Shown here: positions 37,072 to 47,279 of the stretch, in pieces
How the letters are laid out: the number at the start of each line of letters is the position of its first letter
Position numbering within the stretch: the stretch's first letter is position 1
Assembly: GCF_004138105.1 (NCBI RefSeq)
Contig: NZ_RXHQ01000013.1
Location: forward strand, 1 to 64,000
Length of the DNA: 64,000 bases
Direction: 5' to 3'
From: Xylanivirga thermophila
GTDB lineage: Bacteria; Bacillota; Clostridia; Caldicoprobacterales; Xylanivirgaceae
The notes under the pieces: model-generated
What the model was told of the DNA's origin: nothing
The model's input: only the letters and a program-made list of their open reading frames with translations
Database searches by the model: none
Position numbers and translations under genes: made by a program

Positions 37072-38595
37072 TCAATTTTTTATTACCCTGGGGCTTAAAT
37101 AACTCAAACTCTGTTCCCATTTATTGATATATTGACCTGTAGCCCATTGAGCCATTACCACCGATTCTCCATCCCCTATTGGAATTTTTTTTAACGGTTT
37201 ATTATCTATTATATTATCTTTTATAGTATATACATATATATTATTTTGGCCTATGGCTATAAGAAGTTCTTTGTTTGGAGAAGTATAGGCATCAACAGCT
37301 TCAGGCAATACAGATTTTATATAATTCCACCCCACATGCAATTCATCATAGTTTATCAACTTATCCGGAGGTATGGTATTTATATTAAACTCTAAATAAT
37401 CATTTAGATCCTTAGGTACTTTATAATTCAGTCTTCCCCTTAATATCCAATGGCCATTTCTTCGAACAACTGTGAAATTGCGTTCGTCTGCCATCGGTTC
37501 TAACCTAGATATTATCTCTTTAGACTGGGATAGGCGCAACGATTCTGCTGAATTCATAAGCGCCTTTTTTCCCGGTTCTCCTGCAATATCCGATATCCTT
37601 ATACCTTTATTAGTTCGTATATTATCTATAGGTATTACCTTAAGCTGCATAGCAGAATGATCTTTTTCATCTTTAAATTCTTCAATATATTCAATAGCCA
37701 TGTAATCATTACCTACAAATCTTATATGCTGTTTAATATTACCTGTTTGACTGTCTTGTTCCGGCATATTAATCTGAGACTCAATTATAAGATTGCTTAT
37801 CTGCTTGCTGCCTCCATCTACCGGATATGCAAACAGCTCATCTTGAAAAGACTCATCATTTTTTTTAGTTTCTACACCTATTCGCCAAAACCCCGTTTTT
37901 CTAGGCACAAAAAGATTTGATACTTCCAATACCGGCTTCAATATCCTATTTCGCGATGATATCCAAATTGTACGATATTGCTCCTTAGCCTCATCGTATA
38001 ATCCTAAAAGCACTCCTGATCGTAATAGATCTGGCTCCTTTTCAAGAGCATCATTATCTATATACTCTTTTTCTTTATTATTCTCAAAAGTACGCATAAA
38101 TTCTTCCGTATCATCTGAAACTTTATCCATATAATAGAATATACCATTAATGTATACAATTGTTTTGTTTTGATCTATTCTTATAAAATCATAAAAAGGC
38201 TTATCATCACTGCTAACGGATATCACATCAATATACTCTGCATCCACACCAAGTTGTTCCGCTTTTAGCCTATAATGATACAAAAAATATTCTTTGGTAT
38301 CTACTCGCTTTATCTTGTATTTGGGATTATTACATTTTTCATTTGCAAGCATAACTATATGCTTATCAAATATGACTTTTTTATCAAGCATCTGCCGGTT
38401 ACATGATGTATCTGCAATATTCTCCGCCTCTACACATTGATTTATAGACCATACTCCTTTTAATGGTGTAATATTATTTTCAGGAGCTACTATCTTCTCT
38501 CCTTTTAAATTTGGGTCAACATTGCACCCCTGCATAAATAATATAGAAATTATTATCACAGTACAAAACAGTAAATGCAAATATCTCTTTTTCAT
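37072..38595 (-). CDS. Lipoprotein of unknown function linked to a two-component system
   Basis: A protein of 507 residues with a signal peptide ending in a lipobox (LFMQGC, Cys at residue 24). The mature part is mostly beta-rich and soluble, with segments such as TKEYFLYHYRLKAEQLGV and YIDVISVSSDDKPFYDFI; no known domain was recognised. It starts 12 nt after the histidine kinase gene (GAGGTG site), so it is cotranscribed with the kinase and regulator and may help sense the same signal at the outer face of the membrane. That role is inference. Confidence 0.8.
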   Translation of the reverse strand: MKKRYLHLLFCTVIIISILFMQGCNVDPNLKGEKIVAPENNITPLKGVWSINQCVEAENIADTSCNRQMLDKKVIFDKHIVMLANEKCNNPKYKIKRVDTKEYFLYHYRLKAEQLGVDAEYIDVISVSSDDKPFYDFIRIDQNKTIVYINGIFYYMDKVSDDTEEFMRTFENNKEKEYIDNDALEKEPDLLRSGVLLGLYDEAKEQYRTIWISSRNRILKPVLEVSNLFVPRKTGFWRIGVETKKNDESFQDELFAYPVDGGSKQISNLIIESQINMPEQDSQTGNIKQHIRFVGNDYMAIEYIEEFKDEKDHSAMQLKVIPIDNIRTNKGIRISDIAGEPGKKALMNSAESLRLSQSKEIISRLEPMADERNFTVVRRNGHWILRGRLNYKVPKDLNDYLEFNINTIPPDKLINYDELHVGWNYIKSVLPEAVDAYTSPNKELLIAIGQNNIYVYTIKDNIIDNKPLKKIPIGDGESVVMAQWATGQYINKWEQSLSYLSPRVIKN

Positions 38596-38607
38596 ATAAA
38601 AAGCACC

Positions 38608-40017
38608 TCAAGATTTCTGATCTTTTACAGGGAGTTTGATAAATACCGTTGTGCCCTTTTCTAATTCACTCTGTATCTTCAAACTGCCTTTGTGAAGATT
38701 TATTATCTCATTACATATTGATAGCCCTATACCGTTTTTTGATTTGCTGTTCTTACCCTTAAAAAATTTTTCTTTCACCCTTGGTAGATCATCTGGACTT
38801 ATGCCGCACCCATTATCACTAATGGATATATCGATATATCCATTGTCATATTCTGCTTTAAATATCACCTGTCCACCTTGCTGAGTAAACTTAAATGCAT
38901 TATCCAATACGTTTATAAATACCTGTTTTATTCTATCCTCATCAATTTCTACAAGCGGCAGGTTGTCTGGATACTCTACTATAAAATCTATATTGTTTCT
39001 TGCAGCCAATGGAGTCATATGATTTTTTATATATTCTATTACAATTGTTATTTCTGAAATCTTCTTTTTTAAAGTCATTTTACGTGAAGCAAGTCTGGAA
39101 AAATCCAACAATTCCTCAACCATACTAGTCAATCTGTCACTTTCATTTTCTATTATTTTAAGTCCTTCTCCCAAAAGTTTTTCATCTATGGGTTGCTGAC
39201 CTGAATTTAAAGTCATGGCCCATCCCTTTATAGATGTAAGGGGTGTTCTAAGCTCATGGGACACAGAGGATAAAAATTCATTTTTTAGATTATCCTTTTT
39301 TACAATTTCATCAGCCATATAGTTTAGTGTATCCGACAATTGCCCTACTTCATCATCAAATACCTTTTGACTCCTAACTTCAAAATCTCCCGATGCCATT
39401 TTGTGAGCCGCATAGGTAACTTCTTTTAATGGTTCTGCTATACTGTTTGCCAAAAACATACTGACAATTATAGATATTATAGCTACTATAATACCTATGA
39501 TTACAAACGCCATGACAGCAATTTGTATCTCCTTATGCACCTCCCGCAATGATGTTACAAACCTTATGGCACCTACAATTCTTCTCTCCGATATCAGCGG
39601 ATAGGATACTGCCATTACCTTTACACTGTCATATGGCACGTTTCCAATCCATACTCCTTTTGAGCCAGATAGGGCCTTTTTTATATCACTTGTTTCCATA
39701 CGGCCTTCCGGCATAAATCCTATTGAATCCATAATCATCTGCCCAGATGTATCTATTATTTGCACCTCAGCACTAGTTTGCTTCCAAAAAACATCTACAT
39801 TGTCCAATATATTATCAGAAAGGGGTGTGTTGGAAAAATACCTTGTATAAAAATCAGAAGATAGCCTTATCTGATTCGATAAAACCTCTTCTGCGTTTGC
39901 ATAATAATATTGCTTAACTAAATAGATAAGCAATAATTCCAATATTATAACACTTATAAGTATGATACATACAAAATTTGCTATTAACCTTTTCTTTATA
40001 CTCTTCATATAGACCAT
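38608..40017 (-). CDS. Sensor histidine kinase with HAMP domain
   Basis: A protein of 469 residues: a membrane helix at 12-34, an extracytoplasmic sensor domain, a second helix (MAFVIIGIIVAIISIIVSMF) near 170, HAMP, then the kinase. The phosphorylated His is in SSVSHELRTPLTS near 247; the N box is NVLDNAFKF and the G boxes are DNGCGIS and KNGIGLSIC. The order regulator-kinase-lipoprotein makes a three-gene unit. ATG at 40017 is kept; ATG at 40008 is equally possible. Confidence 0.94.
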   Translation of the reverse strand: MVYMKSIKKRLIANFVCIILISVIILELLLIYLVKQYYYANAEEVLSNQIRLSSDFYTRYFSNTPLSDNILDNVDVFWKQTSAEVQIIDTSGQMIMDSIGFMPEGRMETSDIKKALSGSKGVWIGNVPYDSVKVMAVSYPLISERRIVGAIRFVTSLREVHKEIQIAVMAFVIIGIIVAIISIIVSMFLANSIAEPLKEVTYAAHKMASGDFEVRSQKVFDDEVGQLSDTLNYMADEIVKKDNLKNEFLSSVSHELRTPLTSIKGWAMTLNSGQQPIDEKLLGEGLKIIENESDRLTSMVEELLDFSRLASRKMTLKKKISEITIVIEYIKNHMTPLAARNNIDFIVEYPDNLPLVEIDEDRIKQVFINVLDNAFKFTQQGGQVIFKAEYDNGYIDISISDNGCGISPDDLPRVKEKFFKGKNSKSKNGIGLSICNEIINLHKGSLKIQSELEKGTTVFIKLPVKDQKS

Positions 40018-40027
40018 CCCATATGCA

Positions 40028-40723
40028 CTACATTTTTTTCCATCTGTAACCAGTCCCCCAAATAGTTTCTATATAAACCGGCCTTGACGGAGAATCTTCA
40101 ATCTTGGTCCGTAGCCTTCGTATATTGACATCTATAATCTTTGAATCCCCTATAAAATTATAGCCCCATACTAGATCCAAAAGCTCATCCCTAGTAAAAG
40201 CCCTCCCCGGATTTTCCATGAAAAGCTTAAGCAATAAATACTCTTTAGGCGTTATATCAAGCTCATTACCATCCTTATAAGCACGCTGTGAATAGGGATC
40301 CAGTTTGAATGAGCCACTATATATAATAGCATTTCTAACCTTATCAGTCTTTGTTTCCATCCTTCTCAAAAGAGCTTCAACCCTAAGCACCAGTTCCATT
40401 GGATTAAAGGGCTTTACCACATAGTCGTCTGCACCAAATTCTAAACCCATTATTCTATCCATTTCTAAATTTCTGGCAGTAAGCATAATTATACCTATAT
40501 GTGGAAAGCCTTGTCTTAATATTTCACATACCTTAAATCCATCTATTCCTGGTAACATAATATCCAATATAACTACATCAGGTTTTTCCTGCTTGACCAC
40601 TTCTATGCCATCTTCACCACTAGCAGCTTCTAAAACAATATATTTATTACGCTCAAAATTAATCTTTACAAAACCCCTTATGGCATCTTCATCTTCTATT
40701 ATAAGTATCTTTTTTTCCATCAT
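40028..40723 (-). CDS. OmpR/PhoB-family response regulator
   Basis: A protein of 231 residues. The receiver domain has the acidic pocket (IIEDEDAI), phosphoacceptor Asp in VVILDIMLPGIDGF near 54, and conserved Lys in VVKPFNPMEL near 104. The C-terminal winged helix contains LDITPKEYLLLKLF and IIDVNIRRLRTKIEDS. Such regulators bind direct repeats with an 11-bp period; five such half-sites occur at 41996-42076 by the LCP promoter. The ATG at 40723 lies 8 nt after AGGAG; the frame extends three codons further. Confidence 0.95.
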   Translation of the reverse strand: MMEKKILIIEDEDAIRGFVKINFERNKYIVLEAASGEDGIEVVKQEKPDVVILDIMLPGIDGFKVCEILRQGFPHIGIIMLTARNLEMDRIMGLEFGADDYVVKPFNPMELVLRVEALLRRMETKTDKVRNAIIYSGSFKLDPYSQRAYKDGNELDITPKEYLLLKLFMENPGRAFTRDELLDLVWGYNFIGDSKIIDVNIRRLRTKIEDSPSRPVYIETIWGTGYRWKKM

Positions 40724-40787
40724 GATATACACTCCTATGAACGCACTTGTATTGCCTACAAATCAGCCAATTATAGTATACCATATA

Positions 40788-41798
40788 TCAATCATTTAAA
40801 GTCTTAAATTCGTATCCCTGTCCCTTTAAATATTCTATTATGGCTGGTAAGGCCTGAACAGTGGTTTTCTTTGCACCTGCATCATGCATAAGAATTATAA
40901 CACGATTTTTATTGTTTGTAGTTTTCTTTACCTTTGATATAAGCGTTTCAACAGGTATATTACGACCTTCAGCGTCTCCATTTAAAGCATTCCAGTCAGC
41001 ATAATTATACCCTAACTCGTCCAACTTATCCTTATAAGGCTTTAACTTTTCTCCAAACGAGCCACCGGGAAATCTAAAAAGTTTACATTCATATTCTGAA
41101 CCAAGTATTGACTTTAATACATCTTCAGTCTTATGCATATCCTGAAGTAGTGCATCAGGATTTTGATATATACTTTTGTAGTCGTGGGAATAGGTATGAT
41201 TACCTATTGCATGCCCTTCTGCTACCTCCCTTTTTATAATATCAGGCTTTTGCTCTGCCAAATTTCCTATTACAAAGAAAGTTGCCTTAACATCCTGTTG
41301 CTTTAATATATCCAATATCTGAGGCGTATTCTTACTAGGACCATCATCAAATGTCAAATAGGCTACCTTACCATCTCCCTCTGTCCATTTTTTAACACCC
41401 CTTAAGTTTTCTTGTCTTAAATCTATTGGAGCTTCCTCGACTTTTGTATCCTTATCCTGACTATTATTTTCAGGCTGCTCGGCCTTTTCCCCACTATTTT
41501 TTGAATTATCTCCTTCTTTTTTATCATCGGAAATTTTATTATCCGGTTTTACTTCATCTTTAGATTCAGGTTTGTTTTGTGAATCTTTATCACTCGAATC
41601 ATCCTTTTTATCGCTAGTAACCACTAGCTTATTATCTTCTGCCGACGCCAACGTATCCTTATCATTTTTACGCATTATACCCTGATGGTTATTCGCCATA
41701 TGCAACATTACGGCTGCTGCAAAGATCAATATTATAGAAATAGATGTTATTAGAATTTTAGAACGTCTTTTACTACGTACCTGCTCAATCCTCAACAT
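40788..41798 (-). CDS. Membrane-anchored polysaccharide deacetylase (NodB domain)
   Basis: A protein of 336 residues: a basic N-terminus and one membrane helix (ILITSISIILIFAAAVML), a charged low-complexity spacer of about 90 residues, then a CE4 deacetylase domain. Its metal and catalytic motifs appear in order: YLTFDDGPS, NHTYSH, RFPGGS, the DW of YADWNALNG, and ILMHDAG. It should remove acetyl groups from cell-wall glycan outside the membrane. It lies upstream of the two-component genes on the same strand and diverges from the LCP gene. Confidence 0.93.
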   Translation of the reverse strand: MLRIEQVRSKRRSKILITSISIILIFAAAVMLHMANNHQGIMRKNDKDTLASAEDNKLVVTSDKKDDSSDKDSQNKPESKDEVKPDNKISDDKKEGDNSKNSGEKAEQPENNSQDKDTKVEEAPIDLRQENLRGVKKWTEGDGKVAYLTFDDGPSKNTPQILDILKQQDVKATFFVIGNLAEQKPDIIKREVAEGHAIGNHTYSHDYKSIYQNPDALLQDMHKTEDVLKSILGSEYECKLFRFPGGSFGEKLKPYKDKLDELGYNYADWNALNGDAEGRNIPVETLISKVKKTTNNKNRVIILMHDAGAKKTTVQALPAIIEYLKGQGYEFKTLND

Positions 41799-42145
41799 GA
41801 AAAATTTACCCCCTTAAAAATAAAACCATTATATATAAATATCACTTCATCTATTATATCTTTTAATCCCCCATTATGAGAAGTGACAAAATAATGAAAT
41901 TTGCTCTTTTATATAACTTACATCTATAATAATATTATCTGTAATGATTATAACAGTTTTTTTGTATAATTAAATAACAAAATTATAAAGATTGGTTACA
42001 TTCAAGTTACAGAAAAAAATATCGAGTTTTATCGGTTTTTATATAATTGCGTAACTTTAATGTAAAGTTTATGTAACCATTGCATCAGAAGTAGTATAAT
42101 ATAATTAAAGGGAGATAAAAAACTTGTCGAGGGGAGATAGGACGC
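41799..42145. promoter_or_regulatory. Divergent promoter region with 11-bp phased TTACA/TGTAA repeats
   Basis: Between the deacetylase and LCP genes stand TTACA at 41996-42000 and 42007-42011 (11 bp apart), then three GTAA cores at 42051, 42062 and 42073 (again 11 bp apart, opposite orientation). The last ends 18 bp before TATAAT (42095-42100), the likely -10 of the LCP gene, where no good -35 is seen. Direct repeats with an 11-bp period replacing a -35 are typical of PhoP/OmpR-type activators. The remaining part next to the deacetylase should hold its promoter, which I could not fix. Confidence 0.55.
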
Positions 42146-43300
42146 ATGGCAAAACGTAGAAGCAAAAGAGGACAACATAAAATATTAAATATAATATTAA
42201 TAACACTGGTACTGGTTTTGTGTATTTGGGGGGTAAACGTAGGCTTAACTATGGAGAAAGAAAAACGCCAAAAAGAAGCTGAAGCAATAAACACTATAGA
42301 TGAAGAAGCAAAAAAAGAATCTGAACCTATAGAAGAAGAACAAAAAAAGGAAGAGGAGAAAGAAAAAGGGGAAGTTGTAGAAGAAAAAGAACCAGAATAT
42401 CCCCAGGTAGAAGGGATAAGAAATATACTTCTTATAGGAACTGATGCTAGAACACTTGATGAAAAATCCCGTTCCGACAGTATAATGATATTATCCGTAG
42501 ACAGTGTCCACAAAAAATTAAAGCTAACTTCAATAATGCGTGACAGCTATGTAGACATACCAGAACATGGAGAACAAAAAATAAATCATGCATTTTTTTA
42601 TGGTGGACCAGAACTTTTGATGAAAACTGTAGAGAACAATTTTAAAATAGATATAGATCACTACGCAATTATAAATTTCTTTGGTTTTAAAGATTTAGTA
42701 GATTCATTGGGTGGAATAGATGTGGAAGTAAAAGAAAATGAAATAAGCCCAATAAATGATGTAATCTATGGAACTATAAAACAAATGCCAGAGTTTAAGA
42801 AAGATTTTAAACTGTTAGAACAGCCTGGTATGCAGCATCTAAATGGCTTACAGGCACTTGCATATTCTAGAGTAAGACATGTAGGAAATGGGGATATTGA
42901 TAGATCAAAAAGACAGAGGGAAGTAATATCCATAGTAATTGGTAGGTTAAAAGATACACCTGTTATAAAATATCCAATGGTAATAACAAAGTTTCTACCA
43001 TATATGAAGACAGATATGAATGCAGGAGATATAGCAAGCTATGCCTATACCGTATATAAGATTGGCAATTTTAATCCAGAACAAATTCAAATACCTACAG
43101 CAGAACTTAGTGTAGGTAAAACAATAAATAAGAAAAAGGGTTGGGTATGGCTAATGGATAAAGAACAAAATTCTAAAATACTTCAGGATTTTATATATGA
43201 AGATAAGGAATATGATAAAAATGAAATAGATAAAAAATCTTTTGAAAAAGTTATACAAGCCTATATAGCAAAAGAAGCAGAAACTGCCAGGAAAGAATAA
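42146..43300 (+). CDS. LytR-CpsA-Psr (LCP) family cell-wall ligase
   Basis: A protein of 384 residues: a basic N-terminus, one membrane helix (ILNIILITLVLVLCIWGV), a Glu/Lys-rich spacer of about 50 residues, then the LCP domain. The conserved residues are in ILLIGTDAR, RSDSIMILS, TSIMRDSYVDIP, and ALAYSRVRHVGNGDIDRSKRQ. LCP enzymes transfer undecaprenyl-linked polymers such as teichoic acids to peptidoglycan. ATG follows GGGGAG. It diverges from the deacetylase gene and ends at its own terminator. Confidence 0.94.
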   Translation: MAKRRSKRGQHKILNIILITLVLVLCIWGVNVGLTMEKEKRQKEAEAINTIDEEAKKESEPIEEEQKKEEEKEKGEVVEEKEPEYPQVEGIRNILLIGTDARTLDEKSRSDSIMILSVDSVHKKLKLTSIMRDSYVDIPEHGEQKINHAFFYGGPELLMKTVENNFKIDIDHYAIINFFGFKDLVDSLGGIDVEVKENEISPINDVIYGTIKQMPEFKKDFKLLEQPGMQHLNGLQALAYSRVRHVGNGDIDRSKRQREVISIVIGRLKDTPVIKYPMVITKFLPYMKTDMNAGDIASYAYTVYKIGNFNPEQIQIPTAELSVGKTINKKKGWVWLMDKEQNSKILQDFIYEDKEYDKNEIDKKSFEKVIQAYIAKEAETARKE

Positions 43301-43308
43301 ACATATAT

Positions 43309-43349
43309 AAAGAATAAACATATCCATCTTATGAATATGTTTATTCTTT
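43309..43349. terminator. Bidirectional terminator between LCP gene and glgP
   Basis: The arms AAAGAATAAACATAT (43309-43323) and ATATGTTTATTCTTT (43335-43349) pair perfectly over 15 bp between two convergent genes. Confidence 0.85.
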
Positions 43350-43369
43350 ATGGATAAAACCATAGAATA

Positions 43370-45799
43370 TCAGTCCCCCATTTTTGATAGATGCCATATA
43401 TCACTATTATAATTTTTTATGCTCTCGTCACTAGAAAATCTTCCTGCTCCCGCCACATTCAATATTGCCTTTTTCCACCATATATCAGGCATCTTATATT
43501 GATCATCAACTATACTATGAACATGCCTATAGCTATCAAAATCTTTGAGAATCATATACCTATCTGTTATTCCGCCTTCTTCATACAGCAGATAATTATA
43601 TAGGCTCCTAAACATCATACTATTTTCAGGGGATAAAAATCCATTCACAAGTTGATTTACAACTTTTTTTACATTAGCATCATTATCATAGATCGCCTTT
43701 GAATTATATCCCCCGTACTTGTGGTAATTTTCTACCTGATCAGCAGTTAGTCCAAAGATAAATATATTTTGATCACCAACTGCTTCCTTTATCTCGACAT
43801 TGGCTCCATCGAGCGTTCCTAATGTCAATGCTCCATTTAACATTAGTTTCATATTACCGGTTCCTGAAGCTTCCATACCTGCTGTTGATATCTGTTCACT
43901 TATCTCTGCTGCTGGTATAATCTTCTCTGCCAGCGTCACATTATAATTTTCCAAAAATACTACCTTTAACTTATTATTTAATCTTATATCGCCATTGATC
44001 CTATTGGCAATGGAATTTATAAGCTTTATTATGAGTTTTGCCCTATAATATCCTGGAGCAGCCTTACCGGCAAAAATAAAAGTCCTGGGATGAATATCCC
44101 TACTAGGATTTTCTAATAACAAATCATACATATATAATATATTTAACACATTTAGAAATTGTCTTTTATATTCATGTATTCTTTTTATCTGAACATCAAA
44201 TATAGATTCAGGATCCACATGTATACCAGTCTTATCAGATATATATTTAGCCAATTTTTGTTTATTATATCTCTTGACATCTGAAAAGCTATCCCTAAAT
44301 GCACTATCTTCTGAAAATTTGTGTAACCCCTCCAGTTCATGAGAGTCATACTTCCATCTGGTGCCTATCGCATCGGTTATTAAATCTGATAGTCCAGGAT
44401 TTGCATGCATTAGCCATCTCCTGTATGTTATACCATTTGTAACGCTATGGAACTTATGGGGAAATATAGCGTAAAAATCACTGAATACTTCTTTTTTTAG
44501 TATATCCGTATGGAGTTTTGATACACCGTTTATGGAATAACATCCTTCAAGGCATAAATTTGCCATTCTAATTTGGTCATATGCGATAATAGTCATCTTA
44601 TCTATTTTTTCCCAATCATTTGTACCTTCCCTGTTTAATCTGTGCAGTTGCCTATCATTTATTTCTTTTATTATCATGTATATCCTAGGCAGCACTTCCT
44701 TGAACAAATCTATAGGCCATTTTTCTAAGGCTTCACCCATTATTGTATGATTAGTATATGCACATGTTTTAGTCGTTATATTCCATGCCTCATCCCATCC
44801 CATACCCTCTTCATCCATAAGGATGCGCATAAGTTCAGGTATGGCCAAAGCAGGATGGGTATCGTTTATGTGTATAACAACATTATCTGACAGTGCCCAA
44901 AGTGGAAATTTACCTTTGCTCTTCTTTATAATGTTTTGAATAGTAGCCGATACAAAGAAATACTGCTGTTTTAACCTCAATCTTTTTCCATCTGGATTAT
45001 TATCCTCCGGATACAGTACCTTTGAAATAGATTCAGCTAGTACCTTTTCTTCGCTTGCTTTAAGATAGTTCCCCCTGTTAAACCAGTCCATATTGATATC
45101 ATTATATGATTTTGCACTCCATAGCCTCAATGTATTTACTATATCCGAATCATAACCTACTACGGGTATATCATATGGAATTGCATATATTGAATAATAA
45201 TTTCTATAATCTATCTTAAGTCTTCCATCTTCCCATGTTTCAATGATATTTCCACCAAATTTTACTTCAACTATCTCGTCTTTACATTCTACCTCCCAAA
45301 CATTTCTATCGGAAAGCCAGTTATCGGCATGTTCTATCTGATATCCGTTTATTATCTTTTGATTAAACAGTCCATATTCATATCTTATACCACATCCATA
45401 CGCAGGGAGATTCAATGTAGTAAGAGATTCCATAAACGCTGCTGCCAAGCGTCCTAAACCACCATTCCCAATACCAGGTTCATTTTCATACTCTTCCAAT
45501 TGAGAAAACGGTATACCTAGCTCATTACATACCTGTTTATATATTTCAATATCATCAATATTTATGATATTGTTACCCCAAAATTTGCCTGTAAGAAATT
45601 CTATAGAAAGATAGTATAGGGTTTTATATTCTCCAGATTCCATTATTTTTTTAGTATTTGCCCATTTTTTCATTATTTCATTTCTTACCGTTAATGCAAA
45701 TGCCATATATAGTTCCTCTGTTGTTGCCTGCCCAATATCTTTTGCAAATGTATATAGCAATTCATATTTTATGGATTCCTTTATGCTATCCTTGTCCAT
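43370..45799 (-). CDS. glgP: Glycogen phosphorylase
   Basis: A protein of 809 residues, normal for the family. It releases glucose 1-phosphate from glycogen. The conserved EASGTGNMKLMLNGALTLGT near residue 660 contains the PLP-binding Lys, and NGGLGRLAAAFMES near 110 is the N-terminal catalytic-domain signature; HINDTHPALAIPELMR is also present. The ATG at 45799 lies 8 nt after GGAAG; an ATG five codons upstream lacks a site. It is the third gene of a glgB-glgA-glgP operon, and one GGCGGGAG octamer lies near its 3' end at 43447. Confidence 0.96.
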   Translation of the reverse strand: MDKDSIKESIKYELLYTFAKDIGQATTEELYMAFALTVRNEIMKKWANTKKIMESGEYKTLYYLSIEFLTGKFWGNNIINIDDIEIYKQVCNELGIPFSQLEEYENEPGIGNGGLGRLAAAFMESLTTLNLPAYGCGIRYEYGLFNQKIINGYQIEHADNWLSDRNVWEVECKDEIVEVKFGGNIIETWEDGRLKIDYRNYYSIYAIPYDIPVVGYDSDIVNTLRLWSAKSYNDINMDWFNRGNYLKASEEKVLAESISKVLYPEDNNPDGKRLRLKQQYFFVSATIQNIIKKSKGKFPLWALSDNVVIHINDTHPALAIPELMRILMDEEGMGWDEAWNITTKTCAYTNHTIMGEALEKWPIDLFKEVLPRIYMIIKEINDRQLHRLNREGTNDWEKIDKMTIIAYDQIRMANLCLEGCYSINGVSKLHTDILKKEVFSDFYAIFPHKFHSVTNGITYRRWLMHANPGLSDLITDAIGTRWKYDSHELEGLHKFSEDSAFRDSFSDVKRYNKQKLAKYISDKTGIHVDPESIFDVQIKRIHEYKRQFLNVLNILYMYDLLLENPSRDIHPRTFIFAGKAAPGYYRAKLIIKLINSIANRINGDIRLNNKLKVVFLENYNVTLAEKIIPAAEISEQISTAGMEASGTGNMKLMLNGALTLGTLDGANVEIKEAVGDQNIFIFGLTADQVENYHKYGGYNSKAIYDNDANVKKVVNQLVNGFLSPENSMMFRSLYNYLLYEEGGITDRYMILKDFDSYRHVHSIVDDQYKMPDIWWKKAILNVAGAGRFSSDESIKNYNSDIWHLSKMGD

Positions 45800-45843
45800 G
45801 TTTGTCACTTCCATTCTTTTTTAAGTCTTATAGTCCAACTCTG

Positions 45844-47274
45844 CTATACCAGCAATGAATACAATTCTATATATTTCTTTGCAGATCTACTCCAGCTGTA
45901 ATCCCTATTCATAGCCTTTATTACCAATTTATCCCATGCTTTCTTGTCATAATAAAAATTTAGAGCCCTTCGTATGGTATATAACATATCGTGTGCATTG
46001 TAATTGGTAAAACTAAATCCATTTCCTTCTCGAGTAAATTCATTATATGGTATTACAGTATCCCTTAATCCTCCCGTCTCTCTAACAATTGGAATTGTGC
46101 CATATCTCATACTGAATAATTGCGAAAGACCGCAGGGTTCAAACATGGATGGCATTAAAAACATATCTGCACCTGCATATATCCTATGAGCCATAGTATT
46201 GTCATAGTATATATTTGCTGATACCTTATCTTTATGTCTGTTTGCTGCATCCCTAAAGAGATTTTCATACTGCCATTCACCATTCCCCAATACTACAAGC
46301 TGTAAGTCTAATGATAGTATCTCTTCTAACACACAAGCTATAAGATCTATTCCCTTTTGCGATACCAATCTTGATATCACAGCTATTATTGGTGTATCAG
46401 GTTTTACAGGTAAGTTTAGTGTTTTTTGTAGCTGCTTTTTATTTATCATCTTACCCTTTAAATTTTTATAATCGTAGTTTTCAAATATCAAGTGATCTAT
46501 AGATGGATTATATGCTTCGGAATCAATACCATTTAAAATACCAAACAGTTGTGCATGCCTTGCCCTTAAAAGTCCATCTAATCTCATACCAAAATACGGT
46601 GTTTGTATCTCCGTTGCATAGCTAGGGCTAACGGTACTTATTAAATTAGCGTAGGTAAGACCAGCCTTCATGAAATTTACATCACCATAAAATTCAAGTT
46701 TATCTGGAGAAAAATATTCAAACCCTAGATCCAAAAGATCGGTCAGCACGTTTTTGGAAAATATGCCTTGATACCTAAGATTGTGTATAGTAAATACAGT
46801 ACGTATATCCCAATAGGGATTTAGATGCCTATAATGGGCCTCTAGCAATACGGGTATTATTCCCGTTTGCCAATCATGACAATGAATAATATCCGGTATA
46901 AACCCCAAATAGGGGATAACTTCCAAAACAGAGCGACAGAAAAATGTATATCTCTCCGGCTCATCGTCTTCGTATCCATACATCATATCCCTGCCAAAAT
47001 AATATTCATTATCAATGAAATATATAGGTACCCCCTGGTATATAGTTTCCTCCAAACCGCAATATTGATGTCTCCAACCTAGCTTAACAAAAATATGCTT
47101 TTTATATGATATATTACTCCTTAGCTCCTGTGGTATTGATCTGTATTTTGGTATTATTACCCTAGCATCTATTCCCTGTTCCCTTAAGGCTTTAGGTAGT
47201 GAACCTATCACCTCCCCCAAGCCCCCTGTCTTGGCAAACGGTGCTGCCTCTGATGCTACAAATAATATATTCAC
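45844..47274 (-). CDS. glgA: Glycogen synthase (GT5)
   Basis: A protein of 476 residues. It elongates alpha-1,4-glucan from ADP-glucose. The N-terminal substrate loop AKTGGLGEVIGSLPKALR at 14-31 is intact, with HCHDWQTGIIPVLL near 140, FEPCGLSQLFSMRYGTIPI near 380, and a C-terminal helix. The start is GTG, 10 nt after GGAGGCG, directly behind glgB. The ADP-glucose supplier glgC/glgD is not in the window. Confidence 0.96.
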   Translation of the reverse strand: MNILFVASEAAPFAKTGGLGEVIGSLPKALREQGIDARVIIPKYRSIPQELRSNISYKKHIFVKLGWRHQYCGLEETIYQGVPIYFIDNEYYFGRDMMYGYEDDEPERYTFFCRSVLEVIPYLGFIPDIIHCHDWQTGIIPVLLEAHYRHLNPYWDIRTVFTIHNLRYQGIFSKNVLTDLLDLGFEYFSPDKLEFYGDVNFMKAGLTYANLISTVSPSYATEIQTPYFGMRLDGLLRARHAQLFGILNGIDSEAYNPSIDHLIFENYDYKNLKGKMINKKQLQKTLNLPVKPDTPIIAVISRLVSQKGIDLIACVLEEILSLDLQLVVLGNGEWQYENLFRDAANRHKDKVSANIYYDNTMAHRIYAGADMFLMPSMFEPCGLSQLFSMRYGTIPIVRETGGLRDTVIPYNEFTREGNGFSFTNYNAHDMLYTIRRALNFYYDKKAWDKLVIKAMNRDYSWSRSAKKYIELYSLLV

Positions 47275-47279
47275 CTTAA

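Noticed and set aside
42085-42513. A long minus-strand frame opposite the LCP gene
   Set aside because: It is the antisense of the Lys/Glu-rich linker, giving Ser/Phe low-complexity sequence without a ribosome binding site.
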